A DNA stretch of 41,226 bases from Calothrix sp. HK-06 (GTDB lineage: Bacteria > Cyanobacteriota > Cyanobacteriia > Cyanobacteriales > Nostocaceae). Location: NCBI RefSeq assembly GCF_001904745.1, contig NZ_MRCD01000080.1, positions 1 through 41,226 of the forward strand. The letters run 5' to 3'. Under the pieces are notes generated by a model. That model saw only the letters and a program-made list of their open reading frames with translations. It made no database searches and had not been told where the DNA came from. Below, in pieces: positions 35,483 through 41,226 of the stretch. Within the stretch, counting starts at the first letter, position 1. The number at the start of each line of letters is the position of its first letter. The translations under genes and the position numbers were made by a program.

Positions 35483-36307
35483 TCAGTGCTTTCTTTCACC
35501 AAACTCCTGAATTTTCCTAACATGACCTTTTATAACGCTTAACAACTTAGGAAGCTCATTACTTATCGAACTCACGTTAATTTTCTCAGCAACAATCTGA
35601 ATTTCTTCCACAGGATGTGGATAGTACTTCTGGTAAAGACCTACCAATTGCATTAACTCTTGAGCATAACGACTAGCGTGAACTAAATTACCGACAACAA
35701 GTTTGGCAGGACTAATAACTTCACGCTCTTTCCTCAAATTTAATTCTTCTAAAGCTAGAGTCTTTTGCTTTTGTAGTAATTCCACATACCTCTGTTCGCT
35801 TTCGTGCAAATTAAATTCAGCTTCTTGAGATTGTTTCTGAGTTTCTTCAAGTTGTGCAAGCGTCAATGCGTGTATTTTCAAGTTTGCCAAAAGTAGCTGC
35901 TGAATATCAAGTAGTTTATTCCCCGCAACAACAATTGGTTCATAAACAAACTCAGAATTTCTTGACAATGCTTGTTGTGTAGCCTCAACAACTTTTGTAT
36001 CGGCGCCCATTATCAAAATATCTGATTTAACAAAATCGTACAAGTTGTCAAGCGCACGCTCGTTAAACAAACCCAAACTATAGGGACGACTCATAAACTC
36101 AAAAAAACGGTGCCTAGAAATCATCCCAGCATAATCATGATTTTTTGTCAAGATTACCCCAGGCATTAAAGGTTCGTTGTCAAACAATTTAATTAAACTA
36201 TTACCTACACAGCTAACTTCTAAACTTATATCCCAAAGTGGTAAGTCTGCCAAAACAGAACTCAATTTCAAATTAAGTTCATCCAATCGCTGGGTTGATA
36301 CATCCAT
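35483..36307 (-). CDS. Signalling-type protein with CBS-like N-terminal half and coiled coil
   Basis: The protein has 274 residues. Residues 40-130 (PGVILTKNHDYAGMISRHRF, FFEFMSRPYSLGLFNERAL, FVYEPIVVAGNKLLDI) resemble the CBS-like sensory segment found at the start of several cyanobacterial diguanylate-cyclase or histidine-kinase proteins. A coiled coil follows (about 145-200, rich in Glu, Gln and Leu), then a helical C-terminal part ending in HVRKIQEFGERKH. No enzymatic output domain is present, so it would act as a stand-alone sensor or adaptor. The family match is from memory of the motif and is moderate. The ATG at 36307 starts the gene. Confidence 0.6.
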   Translation of the reverse strand: MDVSTQRLDELNLKLSSVLADLPLWDISLEVSCVGNSLIKLFDNEPLMPGVILTKNHDYAGMISRHRFFEFMSRPYSLGLFNERALDNLYDFVKSDILIMGADTKVVEATQQALSRNSEFVYEPIVVAGNKLLDIQQLLLANLKIHALTLAQLEETQKQSQEAEFNLHESEQRYVELLQKQKTLALEELNLRKEREVISPAKLVVGNLVHASRYAQELMQLVGLYQKYYPHPVEEIQIVAEKINVSSISNELPKLLSVIKGHVRKIQEFGERKH

Positions 36308-36406
36308 AACACAGAAGATACACAGCAGATAAGATTGTGCTATATGTCTATCAAAATGTCTCTATGTATTTAATACATTTTTATACTTTAATCTATGATA
36401 ACCCTT

Positions 36407-36421
36407 AGAAACCCGGTTTCT
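36407..36421. repeat. AGAAACC palindromic repeat
   Basis: AGAAACCCGGTTTCT is a further copy of the palindrome seen at 22246-22260 and 23682-23713, here in the spacer between divergent genes. Confidence 0.6.
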
Positions 36422-36495
36422 TTGTACCGATTTTAAAATTTATGTGTAATGATGTTGCATGTTGTATTTAATACATGTAGCGACAGTAATTAATT

Positions 36496-37293
36496 ATGAA
36501 TTTAGTCTTGAGAATTAGTTTATTAGGGATATTTTTACTAATTTCAAGTTGTTCATCACCTAAAAAGGATGTAAAGCAAGAAACCAGTACGAGCAATAAT
36601 CAACCAACCCAAACCGAACAAGTAAAAGAAGTAAAATCAACTAAAGCGGTACCAATAGCAGTCAAAGTGCCAGATAAACCAAAAGCTACTACTACAAACT
36701 CAGTAAAATCAACAGACTCATCTAATAAGCAAATGCATTTGGTGGTAGTCAGTGATGACTTGCGGTTCTTCCAACACGAAACACCAACATATAAATCAGG
36801 AAAGTTTGAAGTTAAACCCGACTTCCCGGCGCCTGGGAACTATACTGTATTTAGCGATTACGATAAACAACTGACAATCCAAAAAATTAAGATTCCAGGG
36901 GATGTTCCTTTACCCACCGAACTTGAAAAATTTAGCAATACAAAAATATTGTCTGATACAAAAATAACACTTTTAGCGCCTTCTTCGAGCTTCAAATCAG
37001 GACAACAGATAAATTTAAGGTTTGACTTGCAGGATACAAAAAACAAACAACCAGTAAAATTACAACCGTATCCAAATCAAAAAATGAACGAAAAAGCACG
37101 CTTATTCATAGTTCGCAGTTCATCACCTCTTAAAAGTGCAGACTATGTACCAGCAACGTTGCTCCAAGACTCACCCGACGGTCAAGTTAGCTTTGGGTCA
37201 AATTTTCCTCAAAAAGGAACTTATAAGCTTTGGTTACAGTTTAACCGCAATAGCAAAGTCAACACGGCTGATTTCTGGGTAGATGTGAAATAA
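36496..37293 (+). CDS. Lipoprotein with YtkA/FixH-like beta domains
   Basis: The 265-residue lipoprotein has a signal peptide with lipobox ISSC (Cys19), a Lys/Thr/Gln-rich flexible linker (about 22-78), and a beta-rich domain starting MHLVVVSDDLRFFQHETP and containing FPAPGNYTVFSDY. That pattern is typical of exported proteins found near metal-handling genes. A second beta segment ends QKGTYKLWLQFNRN and ADFWVDVK. It is probably anchored in a membrane facing the periplasm. The His count is low for a metal carrier, so the function is open. The histidine kinase gene follows 70 nt downstream on the same strand. Confidence 0.75.
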   Translation: MNLVLRISLLGIFLLISSCSSPKKDVKQETSTSNNQPTQTEQVKEVKSTKAVPIAVKVPDKPKATTTNSVKSTDSSNKQMHLVVVSDDLRFFQHETPTYKSGKFEVKPDFPAPGNYTVFSDYDKQLTIQKIKIPGDVPLPTELEKFSNTKILSDTKITLLAPSSSFKSGQQINLRFDLQDTKNKQPVKLQPYPNQKMNEKARLFIVRSSSPLKSADYVPATLLQDSPDGQVSFGSNFPQKGTYKLWLQFNRNSKVNTADFWVDVK

Positions 37294-37363
37294 TTACTTC
37301 CAAAGGTAGATTTGCTTTGTAGCAATAACATTGTATCCACTTGTAAAAAGGTGGAGCATTAAC

Positions 37364-38620
37364 GTGGACTTACAAAACTTACACAATTTTTTCTACTCAG
37401 GTAATTTTATCCCACATGGGCATTGTTATCAGTGGAAGCCTGAGTTGGTATCGCTGCATATACTATCAGATGTATTAATTGGACTGTCTTACTATTCAAT
37501 ACCTATAACGCTTGTGTATTTTATTCGCAAGCGTAAAGATATTCCGTTTCAGAATATTTTTCTACTGTTCGGCGCCTTTATTATTTCGTGTGGTACAACT
37601 CATATTATGGAGGTATGGACATTATGGCATCCTAACTACTGGTTCGCAGGCGCCTTAAAAGCATTAACAGCGTTAATATCGTTCTATACAGCTTTAACTT
37701 TAATACCTTTAGTGCCAAAAGGATTAGCTCTACCAAGTCCTGCACAGCTTGAAACTACGAACCAAGCTTTGATGATGGAGATTATGGAGCGTAAACGTGT
37801 AGAGCAAGAATTACGTCAGTATAAAGAACATTTAGAAGAAATTGTTCAAACTCGTACTGTTGAGTTGGAGTTAGCAAACGCACAGCTTCAGCAAGAGATA
37901 GTTCAGCGTCAGCAGTCGCAAGATAAAATGGTGGGACTTTTGAAGGAACTTAGAAGCGCAAATCAAGAGTTGAACGATTTTGCTTATGTAGTATCGCACG
38001 ATTTAAAGGCACCTTTACGAGGAATTACTTCGCTATCTGAGTGGTTGTTAGCTGACTATGGTGAAGAGTTCGACGAAGAAGGCAAAAAGATGGTTAATTT
38101 AATGATTAGTCGAGTTCAACGACTACATCAATTAATCGATGATATTTTAAAATACTCACGAGTCGGACGTGCGAAGGTTGAGAAGAAAAATATAAATTTA
38201 AATAAAGTAGTAACCGAGTTAGTTGAGGTTTTAAATATACGCGAAAATATCAAAGTTGAGATTCCTAATCAATTACCGACTATTTTTTGCGATAAAACCA
38301 GGATTGAACAGCTTTTTCAAAATTTGATTACTAATGCAATAAAATTTATCGATAAGCCAGAAGGTTTGATTAAGATTAGTTATGTGGATGAGGAAGAATA
38401 TTATAAGTTTAGTGTGGCTGATAATGGGATAGGTATAGAATCACAGCATTTTGAGAAGATATTTCAATTGTTTCAAAAATTAACTAGTTTACAAGATTCG
38501 GATAGTACGGGTGTTGGGTTAGCTTTGGTTAAGAAGATTGTGGAATTACATGATGGAAAAGTTTGGGTTGAGTCTGAGGTAGGGGTAGGGAGTAATTTTG
38601 TATTTACAATTAAGAAGTAG
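37364..38620 (+). CDS. Ethylene-receptor-like histidine kinase
   Basis: The protein has 418 residues from the GTG at 37364, with GGAG 7 nt upstream; a TTG at 37331 is less likely. Three membrane helices (about 30-120) match the ethylene-binding domain of plant ETR1. Asp36, Tyr43, Pro47, Ile73, Cys76 and His80 have exactly the spacing of ETR1 Asp25, Tyr32, Pro36, Ile62, Cys65 and His69; Cys and His hold the Cu(I) cofactor. A coiled-coil linker (about 125-205) leads to HisKA (FAYVVSHDLKAPLRG) and HATPase_c (NLITNAIKF, DNGIGI, GVGLALVKKI). No GAF, PAS or receiver is present. It should sense ethylene at a membrane and phosphorylate an unlinked regulator. Copper dependence is known for ETR1 and inferred here. 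Confidence 0.9.
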   Translation: MDLQNLHNFFYSGNFIPHGHCYQWKPELVSLHILSDVLIGLSYYSIPITLVYFIRKRKDIPFQNIFLLFGAFIISCGTTHIMEVWTLWHPNYWFAGALKALTALISFYTALTLIPLVPKGLALPSPAQLETTNQALMMEIMERKRVEQELRQYKEHLEEIVQTRTVELELANAQLQQEIVQRQQSQDKMVGLLKELRSANQELNDFAYVVSHDLKAPLRGITSLSEWLLADYGEEFDEEGKKMVNLMISRVQRLHQLIDDILKYSRVGRAKVEKKNINLNKVVTELVEVLNIRENIKVEIPNQLPTIFCDKTRIEQLFQNLITNAIKFIDKPEGLIKISYVDEEEYYKFSVADNGIGIESQHFEKIFQLFQKLTSLQDSDSTGVGLALVKKIVELHDGKVWVESEVGVGSNFVFTIKK

Positions 38621-39017
38621 GTTTTTGGAAGAATTGTTTTAGAATTTCACTGGGTTTTCTATCCCATGTGTCTATGTGTTCGTATATTACGTGATTTTGG
38701 TTGAGTTTGTATGTTGAGTAACCGTTGAAAAATAATTTTGGTTTCCACGGTAGACGGAGAGTTCCTCGCACTGTCCAGTTTGCAATGATGGTTTTTTCGT
38801 CGGATGCTGTAATGTTGTGTAGGTCAAAGTGGATGTTAGTGAAGAATAACTTCGCGTGGAATCTAAGTGTCCAGTAAACTATTCGGTAGTTGGGTTTGCC
38901 TTTGAATTTGTTTACTGGGTCTTTGAATAATATATCTTGGGTGTAGATATCGTAGGTTATGTCTTTTTCAAACAAGGTGGGTAGGTCTTGGTTTAGGGTT
39001 TCTATTATTTGTTGCAT
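38610..39017 (-). CDS. DUF2358 family protein (SnoaL-like fold)
   Basis: The 135-residue protein has the features of DUF2358, a cyanobacterial/plastid family: TLFEKDITYDIYTQDILFKDPVNKFKG near the N-terminus (split here over residues 15-41), YWTLRFHAKLFFTN, and WTVRGTLRLPWKPKLFFNGYS. The fold is of the NTF2/SnoaL type. The biochemical role is unknown. The last 11 bp overlap the end of the convergent histidine kinase gene, leaving no room for terminators between them. Confidence 0.85.
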   Translation of the reverse strand: MQQIIETLNQDLPTLFEKDITYDIYTQDILFKDPVNKFKGKPNYRIVYWTLRFHAKLFFTNIHFDLHNITASDEKTIIANWTVRGTLRLPWKPKLFFNGYSTYKLNQNHVIYEHIDTWDRKPSEILKQFFQKPTS

Positions 39018-39031
39018 GTTTATATACGAAC

Positions 39032-39077
39032 CGCAAAGGACGCAAAGGAAGAAAGAAGGAAGAAAGAAGGAAGAAAA
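39032..39077. repeat. Short tandem repeats (CGCAAAGGA and GGAAGAAAGAA)
   Basis: Two copies of CGCAAAGGA (39032-39049) run into about 2.8 copies of GGAAGAAAGAA (39047-39077). They lie in the spacer between two minus-strand genes. Such purine-rich tandem repeats vary easily in copy number. Confidence 0.7.
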
Positions 39078-39082
39078 GAGCT

Positions 39083-40207
39083 TTATTTAAAAAATTTTTG
39101 TAACCTTTGCCACCAGGTTATGTTGGTCTTAAATATGGGTTTGTTTAGGTCTGATATGGTTGGGAATGCTGCTGATTTGTGATAAAATTCTTTTTTAAGG
39201 ACTTTTGCTAGTTGGTTATTATTTGCGCGTAATCCTTCGTAGAAGAAGATTACTTCTCCATTAATGCCTTGAGAACGGTTGTATTCGATTTTTTGGGTTA
39301 ATAGGTCTGGACTGATTATATATGAGCCTAGTTTGGTAAGTATACCCGGCGCCATTCTTTGTAAGGCGCCTTTGAATTGTTGGGTTGTTGTGTCTACTAT
39401 AGTTTTATAGCTGTTGATGTCACGTCGATATATTTGGGGGTTGATTATATCGACTATGTTTTGTTGTAACCAAGTGGGAGTGTCTTGTAAGTACTCTTTG
39501 TATGCCCAATCATGTATGTTGGGTGAGATGGAGACAATTAGGTTGGGGTTGACTGCTTTGATTTGATGGTAGAGTGATGCCCAAAATTGAGTTAATATAT
39601 CCGCACGCCATTTTAACCATTGGGTATCTTTGGGGTTGGATGGGGGGTTTTTAGCAAATGCGGAATAATAACGTTGTTGTGTTGCTGCGTCGTATCCACC
39701 TTCACACGGAAATGCTGGTAAACGGTCATCTCCCTGGATACCATCAATATCGTAGTTATTCACAACTTCGAGAATAAGCTTGGACATAAACGCTTGTACG
39801 TTGGGGTCAAGTGCATTTAACCACTCAAAACCATTTTTCTTTAATAAGTTGCCTTGTATATCTCGTGCAGTCCATTCGGGTTTTTTCGCAAGCAGCATTC
39901 CACCGTTAAGATTATACGAACTCGCAAACCCATATTCAAACCAAGGCATTACTTTTAAACCAACTCGACGTGCAGCTTCTATCACCTCAGCTAAAGGGTC
40001 ACGTCCAATACACAGCGAACTAATCTCAACACCAAACGTTTCTAGCATAACTTGACTTGGGTATTGAGTTGCAGCTTTATTCCACACCACAGGAAAAACC
40101 ACATTAAAACCAGTAGATGCCAGAAACTCCATTGCCTCAACTATATTATCCCGTGAGTTGAGAACAGTACTATCAGTAGTTGTCATCCAAACCCCACGTA
40201 TTTCCAT
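39083..40207 (-). CDS. Glycoside hydrolase-like family 10 (GHL10) protein
   Basis: The 374-residue protein is a TIM-barrel of the GHL10 type (formerly DUF187), related to enzymes acting on peptidoglycan or exopolysaccharide. Motifs along the barrel: EIRGVWMTTTDS (2-13), NVVFPVVWNKAATQYPS, GLKVMPWFEYGFASSYNLNG, EWLNALDPNVQAF, and the acidic NYDIDGIQGDDRLPAF, likely to hold the catalytic carboxylate. No signal peptide is visible, although many relatives are exported. The basic C-terminus (WWQRLQKFFK) is odd for a secreted enzyme. The ATG at 40207 starts it. The enzyme substrate is unknown. Confidence 0.87.
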   Translation of the reverse strand: MEIRGVWMTTTDSTVLNSRDNIVEAMEFLASTGFNVVFPVVWNKAATQYPSQVMLETFGVEISSLCIGRDPLAEVIEAARRVGLKVMPWFEYGFASSYNLNGGMLLAKKPEWTARDIQGNLLKKNGFEWLNALDPNVQAFMSKLILEVVNNYDIDGIQGDDRLPAFPCEGGYDAATQQRYYSAFAKNPPSNPKDTQWLKWRADILTQFWASLYHQIKAVNPNLIVSISPNIHDWAYKEYLQDTPTWLQQNIVDIINPQIYRRDINSYKTIVDTTTQQFKGALQRMAPGILTKLGSYIISPDLLTQKIEYNRSQGINGEVIFFYEGLRANNNQLAKVLKKEFYHKSAAFPTISDLNKPIFKTNITWWQRLQKFFK

Positions 40208-40288
40208 ACTTTACATATCAACCCATAGAAGTACGATTTAAACTATAAAACGAGAAAAAATAACTAATAACTAGTTTTGGACAGAAAC

Positions 40289-41152
40289 ATGAATAACTGG
40301 CGCCACGAATATATCATTACTAATGGTGTAAGACTGCATTACGTCACCCAAGGGGAAGGGCCCTTAATGCTCATGCTACATGGATTTCCAGAGTTTTGGT
40401 ACTCCTGGCGCCATCAAATACCCGAATTTGCCAAATATTATAAGGTTGTAGCACTGGACTTACGCGGTTACAACGATAGCGATAAGCCAAAAGCACAGTC
40501 TGCTTATACTATGGATGAACTAGTAAAAGATATAGAAGGAGTAATTAAAGGACTGGGATATAACAAGTGTACGCTTGTAGGACATGATTGGGGTGGCGCC
40601 ATTGCTTGGAATTTTGCTTATAAACATCCAGACATGTTAGACAAGCTAATAGTTCTCAACCTTCCACATCCTGCAAAATTTGCTGAAGCATTTCGTAATC
40701 CTCAACAGTTACTACGCAGTTGGTATATGTTTTTCTTTCAAACCCCTATATTACCAGAATTGCTTATTCAGTCTAATGATTACCAGCCTATCGAAAACAT
40801 GCTCAAAGGTATGGCTGTTGATAAAAGTATCTTTAGTCAAGCTGATATTGAAGCTTATAAGGACGCAGCAGCTAAACGTGGTGCCTTAACTGCTACAATT
40901 AACTATTACCGCAATGCTTTTCAACCAAAGTTTTTTAATCAAAGTTTGGGTGTATTAGAGGTACCCACACTCATGATATGGGGTGAAAAGGATATCGCTT
41001 TGGGCAAAGAACTAACTTATGGTACCGAAGCGTATGTTAGAGACTTCCAAATTAAGTACATTCCTAATTGTAGCCACTGGGTACAGCAAGAACAGTCCAG
41101 CTTGGTAAATCAGTATATGCGCGATTTTCTTGGTGTTGCTGCTTTTGTTTGA
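40289..41152 (+). CDS. Alpha/beta hydrolase, epoxide-hydrolase/dehalogenase type
   Basis: The 287-residue protein (ATG at 40289; a TTG at 40277 is less likely) is close to soluble epoxide hydrolases and haloacetate dehalogenases. The oxyanion motif HGFPEFWYSW, the nucleophile Asp in GHDWGGAIAW, the acid Asp in WGEKDIALG and the catalytic His in NCSHWVQQE are all present. A cap domain spans about 125-210. Asp rather than Ser at the nucleophile points to epoxide or C-halogen hydrolysis rather than esters. The substrate is unknown. It is divergent from the GHL10 gene; a weak CCTTAT/ATAAGG hairpin (41168-41193) follows the stop. Confidence 0.9.
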   Translation: MNNWRHEYIITNGVRLHYVTQGEGPLMLMLHGFPEFWYSWRHQIPEFAKYYKVVALDLRGYNDSDKPKAQSAYTMDELVKDIEGVIKGLGYNKCTLVGHDWGGAIAWNFAYKHPDMLDKLIVLNLPHPAKFAEAFRNPQQLLRSWYMFFFQTPILPELLIQSNDYQPIENMLKGMAVDKSIFSQADIEAYKDAAAKRGALTATINYYRNAFQPKFFNQSLGVLEVPTLMIWGEKDIALGKELTYGTEAYVRDFQIKYIPNCSHWVQQEQSSLVNQYMRDFLGVAAFV

Positions 41153-41226
41153 ATAATGTAAACGGTGCCTTATTACTCTACTTCCAGATAAGGTGCCTAT
41201 ACCTAAAGTCATAAATTTATATAACT

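Noticed and set aside
1-41226. CRISPR array
   Set aside because: Repeats found are palindromic, tandem or dispersed; none shows regular repeat-spacer units, and no cas genes are present.
1-41226. Insertion sequence or prophage
   Set aside because: No transposase, integrase or phage structural gene was recognised; only short non-autonomous-type repeats are present.

Overview
The window looks like chromosomal DNA from a filamentous, probably heterocyst-forming (Nostocales-type) cyanobacterium. The pointers are a 6-kb hybrid Ser/Thr-His kinase of the cyanobacterial type, a plant-ETR1-like histidine kinase, a response regulator with a cyanobacterial vWA/MoxR-associated helix-turn-helix, TrmFO, a DUF2358 protein, short palindromic intergenic repeats, and AT-rich DNA (about 40% GC by eye) with long gene-poor gaps. 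The usual cyanobacterial palindrome HIP1 (GCGATCGC) was not seen. GGCGCC is instead scattered through genes and gaps (about 65-70 sites by eye), which looks like an alternate highly iterated palindrome. The lineage assignment is inference.

Left part (1-7000): a broken DUF262 gene, an unrecognised protein with a Gly-rich hydrophobic block, and 1.2 kb of non-coding DNA with hairpins, a MITE-like element and a possible small RNA. Then comes an isolated GC-rich gene for a 1414-residue six-cupredoxin multicopper oxidase, whose copper-ligand motifs occur in the order 3-4-1-2, reversed relative to a laccase.

Middle left (7000-11300): housekeeping and envelope genes: trmFO, a Mn-type superoxide dismutase, a small membrane protein, an M23 peptidase with coiled coil, and tRNA-Arg(CCG).

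Signalling block (11300-20450): a 99-residue protein, then the 2056-residue kinase-STAND-GAF-histidine kinase-receiver protein, then a convergent HTH-REC-PAS-like regulator. Both large signalling genes end inside repeats. A gene-poor stretch with micro-ORFs and a truncated DUF5615 toxin-like gene follows.

Transport block (20570-26490, minus strand): FecCD/BtuC-type permease, ATPase and lipoprotein binding protein in one operon, a frameshifted PDZ remnant, and a type II P-type ATPase.

Right part (26500-41226): a 95-nt gap-free duplication, a winged-helix protein with a degenerate P-loop, a membrane Ser/Thr kinase, uracil-DNA glycosylase, a staphylococcal-nuclease-like protein, a 2OG-Fe(II) dioxygenase, an EamA exporter, several small conserved proteins, a lipoprotein, an ethylene-receptor-like histidine kinase, a DUF2358 protein, a GHL10-type glycoside hydrolase and an alpha/beta hydrolase. 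Most genes are single transcription units. No transposase, prophage or CRISPR array was seen.
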